The position numbers and the translations under genes were made by a program. From assembly GCF_019599265.1 (NCBI RefSeq), contig NZ_JAHZTC010000006.1, positions 124,001-188,000 of the forward strand: a stretch of 64,000 bases of DNA, given 5' to 3'. Source of the stretch: Pontibacter sp. HSC-14F20. GTDB lineage: Bacteria; Bacteroidota; Bacteroidia; Cytophagales; Hymenobacteraceae. The notes under the pieces are model-generated. The model made no database searches, was not told the DNA's origin, and was given only the letters and a program-made list of their open reading frames with translations. Shown piece after piece: positions 54,101 to 62,184 of this stretch (positions are counted from its first letter, which is position 1; each line of letters opens with the position of its first letter).

Positions 54101-56383
54101 GTGGTTGATTTGGTCACAGATAAGACCACAATTTGCCAAGATGGGGAAATAACCATGTCTGCCAACCTGGATGCAGCTTTTGCTTTCTGGAAAGATATTG
54201 AACTGACCCTGTATTGGATGGTGCAACGGCCTGGGATAACAGCTCCAATTCAACTGGGCTCAACAACATATACGACAGGCAATACTGTAACTTTTAATTC
54301 AACCGGTCCTACCGGAGGCTTCCGTGATGGGGATTTGGTTTTCGTAGAATTCAGCTCAGTGATAGATAGACAAAACGATGTGAATAGTAAATGCTCCAGA
54401 GGCTTTACAACAAATCAGGTTGCTCTCACAGTAGTTGGCACACAGACCATGACTGGCGGAGGAGCCTACTGTGCAGGCGGTGGGGGCGTACCTGTTGGCC
54501 TTGCCAGTTCACAAAGAAATGTGTTCTACCAACTGAAACGCGATGGTGCCAATGTCGGCACCCCGATGGCAGGTACAGGAAACGCATTGAATTTTGCTAA
54601 CCAAACGGTGGCAGGTGCTTACACGGTAGAAGCGCAGGCAGCTTCGGGTGAAACTGCCTGTTTGACCTACGGCCCGGTAAATGTAAATGTAACACCGCTG
54701 CCTGTAGTGCAAACACTGACAACAGAGAATGATGGTGAATTCTGTGCAGGAGGTATTGGTGTGCCGATTACCTTGTCTAATTCTCAAACGGGTGTCAAAT
54801 ATCAACTAGTGAGAACTGTTAATGGTACAACTACTAATGTAGGACTGGAAGTGCTGGGCTCCGATGGACAGCCAATACCATTTGGCAACCAAACAGAAGC
54901 AGGTGTTTACTCTGTAGAGGCAACAACATTGCCTGCCACAGGTACCATAGCAGCCTGTCCGCAGACGATGGGGAGCGTGATAGTTACAGTGAACCAGTTA
55001 CCAACGGTTACAGTGAACAGTCCAACGATTTGCGAAGGTTCTACTGCTACAATTACTGCTGAGCCAGCAGGCGGAACAGGCCCGTATACCTATACCTGGT
55101 CAGTGCCTGCCGGATTTACAAACCCTGGTAATGTGGCTAGTTTCTCTACTACTGTGCCAGGTACTTATACCGTAAGTATAGGAGACAGTAAATCTTGCGC
55201 CAGTAGTGCGGCTGCTACCAGCACTGTGATCGTGAATGAACTTCCAACAGTAACAGTAAACAGTCCGACGGTATGTGCTGGTACAGCTGCCACAGTAACT
55301 GCGACACCAGCCGATGGTGTAGGACCATATAGCTATACCTGGACAGTACCAGCCGGAGCCACTAATCCTGGTAATGTAGCCAGCTTCCCAACTTCAGTCG
55401 CAGGTCAATACAGTGTGCGTATACAGGATAGCCAGTCCTGCTCTAGCAGCGAAGTCGCAACAAGTACTGTTACTATTAACCCAGTACTCCCGGTTACTGC
55501 TAGGATCCTGATATTCGATGAAACTGGTACCCAGATTGAGGATGAATCCAAAATGGAGTTCGGGATGAAATATACCTTTGAGGTCGAGTCGAATATGATT
55601 GATCTTAATGGTGTAGATATTTCCTCTATCAAGTGGTGGATGGGTGATGGTACAACTGAAGGTTGGGTGATGGTGGAACAAGGTGTCACCCAATTTACCA
55701 TGAAAGAACCAATGGGAGCCTTGAGGGTGTCAATAAAATGTGATATACCTGCCTTGCCGGGTACCTGTTTCGCACTAGATGCAAGTAACATATTCTCCAT
55801 CTTTACTGATCCAATCGTCCCACTCCCAGTAGAACTCCTCTACTTCAACGCCACCAAACGCGGCAACGACGTCGTGTTAGACTGGGCGACCGCTTCAGAG
55901 CTCGATAACAAAGGCTTCGAGGTGCAGGTGTCGAGTGATGCGAAGAATTTCAGAGCGCTGGGCTTTGTGGAGTCGAAGGTGAATACGACCAGCTTGAAGC
56001 AACTCTATACCTTCGTGGACAAAGAGAATGGCAAGCAGGGCGTTCGTTACTACCGACTGAAGCAGGTGGACCTGGATGGTAAGTTTGAGATCTTCAATGT
56101 CAAGGCGGTGCACTTCGATGAAGTGTCGGTGAACAAGGTGAAGGCTTATCCGAACCCATTCCATTCAGAAGTGGAGCTGAGCATTGATGCGGAGCTGGAC
56201 GGTGAACTTCAAATTACGGTAACCACGGCCACAGGCCAGCAATTGCTGCAACGATCCGTGCAAGTGGTGAAGGGAACCAACATCGAGAAGCTCACGCTCG
56301 ATCCGAACCTGCCGCGCGGGGTGTACATCATCTCCACCCGTATGGGCGATTTCAACAGTCATTTCAAGTTACTCAAACAATAG
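48122..56383 (+). CDS. Large secreted protein with PKD-like repeats and type A T9SS sorting domain
   Basis: A 2,753-residue cell-surface or secreted protein. A signal-anchor-like segment spans about residues 16-38 (SFAIALTSLMILAGSVYLMAA). The N-terminal 350 residues are beta-rich, with an invasin/IPT-like part (NRKPTISTVSGCLSVGDPATTITITGTNF, in two parts). Ig/PKD-like units follow to about 1090. Seven PKD-like repeats of about 92 residues span about 1093-1737, pattern P.LSS.L...CSG..FSYTP.SAT....SWTRAAV..ISN....G.I.ETL.NTT..P..VTY.YT..ANGC.G..QNV.V.VNP. Further Ig-like modules run to about 2560. The C-terminus has LPVELLYFNATKRGNDVVLDW and a type A sorting domain from about 2673 (KAYPNPFHSEVELSI). 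Role inferred: adhesion or matrix. No catalytic domain is recognised. Confidence 0.92.
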   Translation: MRKNFTRLISSVTRTKSFAIALTSLMILAGSVYLMAAVGVTVTGGGTFPISADLAANATLTTPSYTPIGAITIREESVNDFASSGNIVLRAPAGWRFRSTGVTRTAGLFDDNGTTNITLGAAAYSSDGSTITFSLTVNNTNKRDEIVISGVQVQALDGTSIPATGSIRVEVSGGALVSGLPTTLSQSISQAPGAVKQLAFITQPSDELLGESITPAVQVQARDQFSNIVPNPSISLALGSNPGSGSLIAGTSSTSNGVVTFSGYSINRVGIGYTLSASSTGASSVISNAFTVNNRKPTISTVSGCLSVGDPATTITITGTNFVTGATMLVNGQSRPATFTNSTTLTTSISAAELASAGNLSIVVKNPAPAQDNGESEAFSKPVNALQSAGTISGVSEICPGESNVELSVPTNSDVTSYQWTVVSGGATIVSGGNTRTARLNFGNTAGPVQVSVVAFNTCGKPGPATTRTITIKPTPVVTVSAQNDDTAVCQGESVVLSAAGANSYVWSGTGIAAGTTGNTLTVTPTVTTTYTVIGTTDDCPSAPRTITINVTPALTQGVISGVNEYCHNASATAITASITGGGSATKSYKWERSTTGANGLWTEVGTSANFTPLTTATGTSWYRRTVSAGECSVTSAAFPVLVKSNPTITVEASENAICQGETVELTAEGADSYIWSGTGMPAGATSDKVTVTPTVTTTYTVVGVIDGCQSTPQTVTITVTPTLTQGAITGVTQYCQTVGGFGTALSSTVGGGVAAKSYLWEQSPNGTSDWEPAENTNNGASYTPSISEAGTMYYRRAVESGSCVSIGEPVAVTVTPSITNTITSANQVVCSGETISQITGTVLGGSPDEVSYQWEQSANGTSGWGDAPGASKDLNYTPEEEVVNTSKTTYYRRKVVSGNCTSFSEPVSIRIVAMPIAEILDGANDYFCPPASATLTARTGTGYRYTWYKVVQGGDDEHVGTDQNTYTTNVEGYYYVVVKGENDCTTTSSVTQVQSTILNTNIISGAQTICYNAIPTTLEGQTSTSDLGTVTYQWRVSSNGTSFSNITGATDKDFTFTSSLTGDKWYRRVARVGSGCSITSEPVKVTVKPLLRVTNLASASSALCTGTAFTFSPEGSEGSKSFTWTRAEVVGISNDAASGTGGINETLVNTTAAAVNVTYMYTTSDDEGCSGPVQNLVVRVNPTPTLSSLLAPPAICGGAEFDYTARSATSNTTFSWVRKPVAGITTTADASGSGARVEHILTNTTPNPIDVTYTYTLTANGCSNTQNVVVRVNPRPHLNTTLTPAAICSGATFSYEPDSDTEEETYTWTRTAPASISGGATSGTGSISQVLTNASANPVNVTYQFITSANSCAGTPQDVVVTVNPSPKLSSLLTANVCSGNTFSYEPASATEGSTFSWSRSASGGNAASSGTGNISEVLTNTTTAPITVTYEITARANGCNGEPQNLVVTVHPRPVLNNIPTSASVCSGSVFSYTPQSLTPNASFTWTRAAVNGISNAAVTSPRAGSISETLVNTTTDPIDVTYVYTTTANNCAGSEQNVVITVNPRPVLSSTLTADPVCSGTPFSYTPQSATIGATFSWTRAAVANISNTAVTTAVAGDINETLINTGTAPVTVTYKYTTTYASNGSSCSGTEQDVKVVVNPSPKLSSTLTPTAVCSSSTFSYTPTSATTGATYTWTRAAVAGISNTAVTDGTGAVSETLVNTTANTINVTYVYIITANGCTGTPQNVTVRVNPKPDATFSGVTDGQIVYSDGGTISLTPTVAGGNFSIVSPSGTNGMTSGGVLTPCTALVSETEKEITIRYTLAQTSNSVACNAFEEKKVILKRSKYVVVIEAVPFPTCRGQNTTYRAVVYKDPVSVTYPYLVNGDGQPVDGQGNLLGAKTYPIPNPAYPFPANAPQILKDNAYRYYQPIVNGGVRVNDDANASNFTYRWTKNFDNFPFGDKVEVGNAGLSSEDYYAVSITAGPTNSCISPITNGGLWSNRTYTAAPINYVVDLVTDKTTICQDGEITMSANLDAAFAFWKDIELTLYWMVQRPGITAPIQLGSTTYTTGNTVTFNSTGPTGGFRDGDLVFVEFSSVIDRQNDVNSKCSRGFTTNQVALTVVGTQTMTGGGAYCAGGGGVPVGLASSQRNVFYQLKRDGANVGTPMAGTGNALNFANQTVAGAYTVEAQAASGETACLTYGPVNVNVTPLPVVQTLTTENDGEFCAGGIGVPITLSNSQTGVKYQLVRTVNGTTTNVGLEVLGSDGQPIPFGNQTEAGVYSVEATTLPATGTIAACPQTMGSVIVTVNQLPTVTVNSPTICEGSTATITAEPAGGTGPYTYTWSVPAGFTNPGNVASFSTTVPGTYTVSIGDSKSCASSAAATSTVIVNELPTVTVNSPTVCAGTAATVTATPADGVGPYSYTWTVPAGATNPGNVASFPTSVAGQYSVRIQDSQSCSSSEVATSTVTINPVLPVTARILIFDETGTQIEDESKMEFGMKYTFEVESNMIDLNGVDISSIKWWMGDGTTEGWVMVEQGVTQFTMKEPMGALRVSIKCDIPALPGTCFALDASNIFSIFTDPIVPLPVELLYFNATKRGNDVVLDWATASELDNKGFEVQVSSDAKNFRALGFVESKVNTTSLKQLYTFVDKENGKQGVRYYRLKQVDLDGKFEIFNVKAVHFDEVSVNKVKAYPNPFHSEVELSIDAELDGELQITVTTATGQQLLQRSVQVVKGTNIEKLTLDPNLPRGVYIISTRMGDFNSHFKLLKQ
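51398..53335 (+). repeat. Seven PKD-like repeats within the cargo gene
   Basis: Seven in-frame copies of about 270-290 bp, each beginning near an L-S-S-x-L or L-N-x-x-L stretch with a CSG motif and ending at V-N-P. They are diverged at DNA level, unlike the adhesin repeats, so this is an older array. Confidence 0.8.
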
Positions 56384-56402
56384 ACTATTAGGGTTTAATA
56401 AG

Positions 56403-56440
56403 AAAACCCCGGGTATTTTACCCGGGGCTTTTATTTTTTA
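56403..56440. terminator. Bidirectional terminator between convergent genes
   Basis: A GC-rich stem CCCCGGGTA/TACCCGGGG with a 3-nt loop, T-run on both strands, between the cargo gene and the TIGR02117 gene. Confidence 0.85.
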
Positions 56441-56448
56441 TACCTGAC

Positions 56449-57159
56449 TCATTCCCGCACCTGCCGCATTACTACAAATGAAAAAGGAGCCCAGAGAGCA
56501 GCCCGATGACCCATGGCTTTGAGCCCGCCGTTTACCCAACTGTTGCAGGTCTTGAAGAGGTGGAACTTACCATGGGCTTTATAAAAATTGTCGCGGGTAT
56601 GGTAGCCTTTGTCTTCTATTAATAGAAACTCACCGGTGGGCTGCTGTTGGAAGGTGTCGAGAATGTACTGCACCAGGGCCTGGTACTGCGCTTTGGTAAT
56701 GATGACGGGCTGTTGGTATTTATTCTGCCGGAGCGGTTGGGCAATGTATTCTACGTGCATGGCGGTGCGGGTGGGCCATAAGAGCGAGGTAATGGCGGTG
56801 GTGAGAGTGAGATCTTTCCACTCGGGCGTTTCCATGTAAAACTGCCGGTCGCCCCAGCCGAAACCCACGTGAGTAAAGGTGCTGTCGGCGCCGGCGTAGT
56901 CCTGCAGGTATAGCTTATCGCGCCAGTCGATGATATCGGTTTTGACGGGCAGCACCAGGTCTGTGTGCACGCCGTTATCGGTCACAAAGATCTCTATACA
57001 TTCTGTGGCCTGTGCGTAGCTACTATTGACAGCTATAGCGCCGAGTGTCAGTCCGGCCAGTATGTAGAGCACGGTCATCAGGGCCAGTCCTGCCAGAAAT
57101 GCCAGGAAACCTTTGCCGGTTTTTCGCCAAAACAGATACATAGCAATAGGTACGCACAT
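56449..57159 (-). CDS. TIGR02117/DUF2459 family protein
   Basis: A 236-residue protein. An N-terminal membrane helix (FLAFLAGLALMTVLYILAGLTLGAIA, in two parts) is followed by a periplasmic domain with the family motifs IEIFVTDNGVHTDLVLPV, FTHVGFGWGDRQFYMETPEW and a Cys-containing CNSWVNGGLKAMG near the C-terminus. The His in NGVHTD and the Cys in TCNSW make an NlpC/P60-like cysteine hydrolase plausible, but the function of this family is not established. Length matches. It is divergent from the second M14 gene. Confidence 0.88.
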   Translation of the reverse strand: MCVPIAMYLFWRKTGKGFLAFLAGLALMTVLYILAGLTLGAIAVNSSYAQATECIEIFVTDNGVHTDLVLPVKTDIIDWRDKLYLQDYAGADSTFTHVGFGWGDRQFYMETPEWKDLTLTTAITSLLWPTRTAMHVEYIAQPLRQNKYQQPVIITKAQYQALVQYILDTFQQQPTGEFLLIEDKGYHTRDNFYKAHGKFHLFKTCNSWVNGGLKAMGHRAALWAPFSFVVMRQVRE

Positions 57160-57351
57160 AAAAATTTGAATGTCAGGTATAGAAATTAAACCGAAGGCTG
57201 CCTGCTAAAATTCCACGCTGATTCTTCCGCTTTTTTTCTTGGCAAGGTATAGCCAAGCTTTAAAGGTATAAAATTGTCAGATTCAGCTTTTTTGCGCAGA
57301 TTGTACCTTTATTTCCATACCCTTAACACACCCTCTTTAAAGAGCTAAATC

Positions 57352-59910
57352 ATGCAAAACACATTGAAGCGATTGCTCGCTTTTGCCTTCGTGTTGCTGA
57401 GTTTGCAGCCTGCCCTGGCACAACAACAGGCCTTGCAAACACCAGAGCAGTTTTTGGGCTATACCTTGGGCAAAGAATTTACAACGCATGCCCGCATCAC
57501 CGATTACGTAAGCTACCTGGCACAGCAGGCCCCAAACCGAATCCGGGTGCAGGAGTACGGCAAAACCTACGAAGGCAGACCCTTGTTGCTGGCTTATGTA
57601 GCCAGTGACGAAAACCTGCCGCGCCTCGAGCAGATCCGCGAAAACAACCTGCGCCAGGCAGGTATAGCCAACGGACAGGTACAGGGCAAGCAGCCGGCTA
57701 TTCTCTGGATGAGCTACAACATCCACGGCAACGAGTCGGTGAGCAGTGAGGCGGTGCTGCAGGTGCTTTACGATCTGGTAGACCCAAACAACCAGCAGAC
57801 CAAAAAGTGGCTGGAGAACACAGTCGTGATCTTGGATCCATGCGTAAATCCGGACGGACGGGAGCGCTACGTGCAGTGGTATAAGCAAACGCAAAACCGT
57901 GGTGGCAATGCTTCGCCTTATGCCTGGGAGCATTACGAGCCCTGGCCGGGGGGCAGACCAAACCACTATTATTTTGACCTGAACCGCGACTGGGCCTGGC
58001 AGACACAGATTGAGTCGAAGCAGCGTATGGCGCAGTATAACCAATGGCTGCCACAGGTGCACGCCGACTTCCACGAAATGGGACCGGAGTCGCCTTACTA
58101 CTTTTCACCGGCCGCCAAGCCGCTGCACGAAAGCATCACGCCCTGGCAGCGCGATTTTCAGTACACCATCGGCGACTACAACCGCAAGTATTTTGACCAG
58201 AACAACTGGCTTTACTTCACCCGCGAAAACTTCGACCTGTTCTACCCAAGCTACGGCGATACCTGGCCTACCTTTAACGGTGCCATCGGGATGACTTACG
58301 AGCAGGGTGGTTCCGGTCGCGCCGGTCTGGCTTACAAGAAGCAGGACGGCGATACACTCACGCTGACGGACCGCATCGCCCACCACCACATCGCCAGTCT
58401 GGCTACGCTGCAGGCTACAGCCGAGAAAGCTGATCAACTCACACAGGAGTTTCGCAAATACTACGACAACAACCTGAAGAAGCCAGCAGGCGATTACAAG
58501 ACGTTCGTGTTTCGGGCCGACGACCGCAGCGCCGGCAACCTCAAAGCCCTGACTGACTACCTTGACCAGCAGCAGATCCAGTATGGCTATGCAGGCAAGA
58601 GCAGCTCAAGCAAAGGCTTTAACTACGCCACCGGCAAAGAAGAAAGCGTACGGGTGAATCAGAATGACCTGGTGGTGAGCATGTACCAGCCTAAATCGAC
58701 ACTTGTAAAAGTGCTGTTTGAGCCAAACTCTAACCTTGAAGATTCGCTCACCTACGACATCACTTCCTGGGCTATGCCTTATGCCTTCGGCTTGCAGGCT
58801 TATGCTTTGAAAAACCATCTGGAGCCTGGCAGCCAGAAACCAGCTAAAACTGCTACTGCTATCAAGGTGGAACGGCCATTTGCTTACCTGGCCCGCTGGA
58901 ATAGTTTGCAGGATGTGAAATTTCTGACCGAGCTGATGGCGCAAAAAGTAAAGGTTCGCATGTCGGAGAAGCCTTTCGAGATGGAGAATCGGCAATACGA
59001 GGCAGGCACCCTGATCATTACTCGCACCGGAAACGAAGGAATGGGCGATAAGCTGGATGCTGTGGTACGCACAACTGCCGAAAAGCATGGCGTGCCGCTA
59101 CAAGCTTCCACGACGGGATTTGTAAGCAGCGGTGCAGACTTCGGTTCGGGCAGTGTGCGTTTCCTCAAAATGCCGAAGGTGGCCGTGATGTCAGGTGAGG
59201 GTGTGTCGCCATACGCTTTCGGGGAGATCTGGCACTACTTTGAGCAGCAGATCGGTTACCCGGTTACGGTGCTTGGTACAGGGTACTTCGGCAATGTGCC
59301 ACTACACGAGTTCGATGTGCTGATATTGCCGGCCGGTTCTTATGGCCGCGTGCTGAACGAGCAGGCGCTGGAGCAGGTGAAAAACTGGGTGCGCGGTGGT
59401 GGCAAACTGATCGCGATGGAGAGTGCCGCAGGTTTCCTGGCTGGTAAGAAAGACTTTAATCTGCAGAAGAAGGCCGGTGACGAAACTGTTGAAAAGGAGA
59501 AAGCCAAAGAAACGAAAGAAGACCCTTACAAGCTGCTGCGTGCCTACGGCGACCGCGAGCGTGATGCGATTTCAGACGATGTTCAGGGCAGCGTGTTCCG
59601 CGTGAATCTCGATAAAACTCATCCGCTTGCTTTCGGTTACGGCGATACTTACTACGCTTTGGTGCGCACCTCTGACACTTTTAGCTTCATGAAAGAAGGC
59701 TGGAACGTGGGCGTGCTCAAGAAAGATAACTATGCCACTGGCTTTGTGGGCGCTAAAGCAAAAGAGCGACTCAAAGACGCCCTGATTCTGGGCACTCAGC
59801 CAATGGGCAGGGGACAAGTGGTGTACCTGGCCGACAACCCGCTGTTCCGCGGTTTCTGGCACAACGGTAAATTACTGTTTGGGAATGCCGTTTTCCTGGT
59901 AGGGCAGTAG
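57352..59910 (+). CDS. Secreted M14 family zinc carboxypeptidase (copy 2)
   Basis: An 852-residue paralogue of 43885-46467. The signal peptide ends near LALAQ (residue 24). The zinc site is in WMSYNIHGNESVSSEAV (H125 and E128), then ILDPCVNPDGRERYVQWY, the Arg motif YFDLNRDWAWQTQIESKQR, VHADFHEMGPESPYYFSP (probable third ligand) and GAIGMTYEQGGSGRAG (probable catalytic Glu). The C-terminal half contains a GATase1-like region (VAVMSGEGVSPYAFGEIWHYF, in two parts, and VLILPAGSYGRVL). There is no T9SS domain. The predicted location is the periplasm or outer membrane, for digestion of external peptides. Confidence 0.93.
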   Translation: MQNTLKRLLAFAFVLLSLQPALAQQQALQTPEQFLGYTLGKEFTTHARITDYVSYLAQQAPNRIRVQEYGKTYEGRPLLLAYVASDENLPRLEQIRENNLRQAGIANGQVQGKQPAILWMSYNIHGNESVSSEAVLQVLYDLVDPNNQQTKKWLENTVVILDPCVNPDGRERYVQWYKQTQNRGGNASPYAWEHYEPWPGGRPNHYYFDLNRDWAWQTQIESKQRMAQYNQWLPQVHADFHEMGPESPYYFSPAAKPLHESITPWQRDFQYTIGDYNRKYFDQNNWLYFTRENFDLFYPSYGDTWPTFNGAIGMTYEQGGSGRAGLAYKKQDGDTLTLTDRIAHHHIASLATLQATAEKADQLTQEFRKYYDNNLKKPAGDYKTFVFRADDRSAGNLKALTDYLDQQQIQYGYAGKSSSSKGFNYATGKEESVRVNQNDLVVSMYQPKSTLVKVLFEPNSNLEDSLTYDITSWAMPYAFGLQAYALKNHLEPGSQKPAKTATAIKVERPFAYLARWNSLQDVKFLTELMAQKVKVRMSEKPFEMENRQYEAGTLIITRTGNEGMGDKLDAVVRTTAEKHGVPLQASTTGFVSSGADFGSGSVRFLKMPKVAVMSGEGVSPYAFGEIWHYFEQQIGYPVTVLGTGYFGNVPLHEFDVLILPAGSYGRVLNEQALEQVKNWVRGGGKLIAMESAAGFLAGKKDFNLQKKAGDETVEKEKAKETKEDPYKLLRAYGDRERDAISDDVQGSVFRVNLDKTHPLAFGYGDTYYALVRTSDTFSFMKEGWNVGVLKKDNYATGFVGAKAKERLKDALILGTQPMGRGQVVYLADNPLFRGFWHNGKLLFGNAVFLVGQ

Positions 59911-59965
59911 CCTGGCTATTCCATCGACTAAAACATGCTCTAAAGTATCGTATTATATAGCAACT

Positions 59966-60005
59966 GCAAGGGCCTGGCTACCGAAGTCAGGCCCTTGCTT
60001 TTTAT
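59966..60005 (+). terminator. Terminator after the second M14 gene
   Basis: An 11-bp stem GCAAGGGCCTG/CAGGCCCTTGC with an 11-nt loop followed by TTTTTA; 56 bp after the stop codon. Confidence 0.85.
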
Positions 60006-60083
60006 CGCTAAGCCTAACCTGTATACGTGTTTAATTTGTACCTTCACGTATACCTATCATCCTACTATCTAAATCTGAGAACT

Positions 60084-60608
60084 ATGGAAAGAGTCATCAC
60101 TGCGCCCAATCCAGCTGAATACGACGAGTTTTTCAACAGCTACATCGGCCATGCCGAAACCGACGACCTGCTGTCTGCCCTGGCTGCAAGCGAAGAGTAT
60201 ATTGTCAACCTTATGCTCTCACTCAAAGAGCAACAGCTGAGCTACCGTTACCAGCCTGGCAAATGGACTATCAAGCAAATGCTGGTGCACATGGCTGATA
60301 CAGAGCGCATTTTCGCCTACCGCGCCCTTTGCTTCGCCCGCTACGATAAAACTGAATTGCCTGGTTTTGATGAGAATGCCTATGCAGAGCAAAGCAAAGC
60401 AGATGCAAGACCGATCACGTCCATACTGGCCGAGTATGCGGCCGTCCGCCAGGCCACCATCGAGCTGTTTAAAGGTTTTAATGACGAAATGCTGGGCCAT
60501 ACAGGTATAGCCAGCGGCCGGAGCGTGTCTGTCAGAGCACTGGGCTTTGCAATCCTGGGCCACGAGATCCACCACCTCAACATCATCCGGGAGCGCTATC
60601 TGGTTTAG
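60084..60608 (+). CDS. DinB family protein (putative metal-dependent thiol transferase)
   Basis: A 174-residue four-helix-bundle protein of the DinB/YfiT superfamily. The three metal-binding His positions fit MLVHMADTERIFAYRAL (first His) and AILGHEIHHLNIIRERYLV (the HxxxH pair). GKWTIKQMLVHMAD is the typical core. The open frame extends upstream to 60027, but the ATG at 60084 (MERVITAPNPAEYDEF) is the natural start, because the extra 19 residues are low in family character. DinB relatives include thiol-dependent S-transferases, but no substrate can be named here. Confidence 0.88.
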   Translation: MERVITAPNPAEYDEFFNSYIGHAETDDLLSALAASEEYIVNLMLSLKEQQLSYRYQPGKWTIKQMLVHMADTERIFAYRALCFARYDKTELPGFDENAYAEQSKADARPITSILAEYAAVRQATIELFKGFNDEMLGHTGIASGRSVSVRALGFAILGHEIHHLNIIRERYLV

Positions 60609-60630
60609 CACAGGCCGGTAATTTTGTGAG

Positions 60631-60666
60631 AGGTATAGCAATCACAAATTCCTACATACTATACCT
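60631..60666. repeat. Inverted pair of the AGGTATAG/CTATACCT word
   Basis: AGGTATAG (60631-60638) and CTATACCT (60659-60666), 20 bp apart, in the 100-bp gap between the DinB-family gene and the symporter gene. Confidence 0.6.
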
Positions 60667-60708
60667 GAGGTAAGCGGTTTCTGTTGGTTTTCAGCTATAT
60701 TTATAGCT

Positions 60709-62148
60709 ATGACTTTAACCAGAAGAAACATCGGCTTGCTGTTGGCTCCCTTGCTGGCAGTGATGATGTGGTGGCTAACAGATGGGCTTGAACCTCAGGC
60801 GCGCAAGGTAGCGGCCATCATGGTTTTCTGCCTGGTCTTCTGGATGACGGAGGTGATTCCGCTCTCCATGACAGCCTTTCTGGGAGTGATTATGGCGATA
60901 CTTACAGGTATAGCCGATGTCAATACGGCTTTCCAAAACCTTGGTCACCCGATTATCCTGCTCTTTATCGGGAGTTTCCTGCTGGCCCGCTCCATGACCC
61001 GCCACGGCCTCGACAAACGATTGGCACTTTTCATCTTGTCGCGGCCGATCTTTCAAAAGAGTCTGTTCAGTATGTTTCTGGGTTTTTCGCTGGTATCGTA
61101 TTTGTTGTCGATGTGGGTAAGTAATTCTGTGACGGTTGCCATGCTGCTGCCGCTTACGATTGGTGTGTTGCAGTTAATTCAGGATCCTTCGGAAAACAAA
61201 AGCGCTGGGCCTTTTTTTCTGTTAGGTATAGCGTACAGTGCTTCTATCGGAGGCGTTAGTACCATTATTGGTTCACCTCCTAACCTGATTGGGGTGAATT
61301 ACCTGGCCAAGGAAGGCTTCAGCATTGATTTCCTGCAATGGATGATAATGGCTATGCCTATTTCGCTTTGCATCTATGCCGCAATGTTAGTGTACGTGCG
61401 CTGGTACTTCAAAAAGTTTAGCTTCAGTCCTACAGGTATAAGGGCATATGTTGAAACACAAGGTCGTGAGCAAGCTCCCATTTCAAAAGGTGAACAGATA
61501 ACGATGGGTGTGTTTATGCTGGCGGTGGTGCTGTGGTTGAGTCCGGGCGTATTTAACCTATTGGGCATGGAAGCGGCTTATACCTTTATGAGCACCTATT
61601 TTGCCGAGAGCACAGTGGCTGTATTGGCTGCGCTACTCCTGTTCCTGATTCCGCCCGGACAAGAGAATGGAGGAGAGGGCACGCTCACCGCTGCTGACCT
61701 GGTACGGATTGACTGGGATACGATCCTTCTGTTTGGAGGAGGTATGGCGCTGGGGCAATTGGTGGTCAGTTCTGGCCTTGCGGATGTAATCGGATCTAGT
61801 ATCACTTCTTTCGTGAATCCAGGGCAGTTGCTCATACTGGTGTTTGTGCTGGTCGCTGGCGTAGTCATGCTGACAGAAGTGAGTTCGAACACTGCCATTG
61901 CGATCACGTTTGTGCCGATCATCATCGGAATTCTTAGTCAGTTGCAATTGCCAGCGCTATACCCTGTACTGGGCGTGGTGGTAGCCTGCAGCATGGCCTT
62001 TATGCTGCCTGTAGCAACACCTCCCAATGCCATTGTTTACGGCAGTAGGCAGGTGCCCATTGGTACCATGGTGCGTACAGGTATGATCCTGAATGTGGTA
62101 AGTTCTGTTATCATTACAGCCTGGGTCGTTTTTTACATGTCCCGCTAA
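60709..62148 (+). CDS. DASS family sodium/anion symporter (SLC13-like)
   Basis: A 479-residue inner-membrane transporter of the divalent anion:Na+ symporter family. It has the family signature SNTAIAITFVPIIIG near the C-terminus and an SNSVTVAMLLPL motif in the first half, the two Na+/substrate SNT-type motifs of the inverted repeat (SNS in the first half is a common variant). About eleven helices are predicted. The VPMLPVATPPNAIVYG-like end segment (FMLPVATPPNAIVYGS) is also typical. Substrates in the family are dicarboxylates, citrate, sulfate or phosphate; which one cannot be read from the sequence. Confidence 0.92.
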   Translation: MTLTRRNIGLLLAPLLAVMMWWLTDGLEPQARKVAAIMVFCLVFWMTEVIPLSMTAFLGVIMAILTGIADVNTAFQNLGHPIILLFIGSFLLARSMTRHGLDKRLALFILSRPIFQKSLFSMFLGFSLVSYLLSMWVSNSVTVAMLLPLTIGVLQLIQDPSENKSAGPFFLLGIAYSASIGGVSTIIGSPPNLIGVNYLAKEGFSIDFLQWMIMAMPISLCIYAAMLVYVRWYFKKFSFSPTGIRAYVETQGREQAPISKGEQITMGVFMLAVVLWLSPGVFNLLGMEAAYTFMSTYFAESTVAVLAALLLFLIPPGQENGGEGTLTAADLVRIDWDTILLFGGGMALGQLVVSSGLADVIGSSITSFVNPGQLLILVFVLVAGVVMLTEVSSNTAIAITFVPIIIGILSQLQLPALYPVLGVVVACSMAFMLPVATPPNAIVYGSRQVPIGTMVRTGMILNVVSSVIITAWVVFYMSR

Positions 62149-62184
62149 TTTTATACCTTTTAATTTGCACTCAAATAACTACTT

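Noticed and set aside
57337-58074. Minus-strand frame of 245 codons
   Set aside because: Antisense to the second M14 gene, covering its signal peptide and zinc motif.
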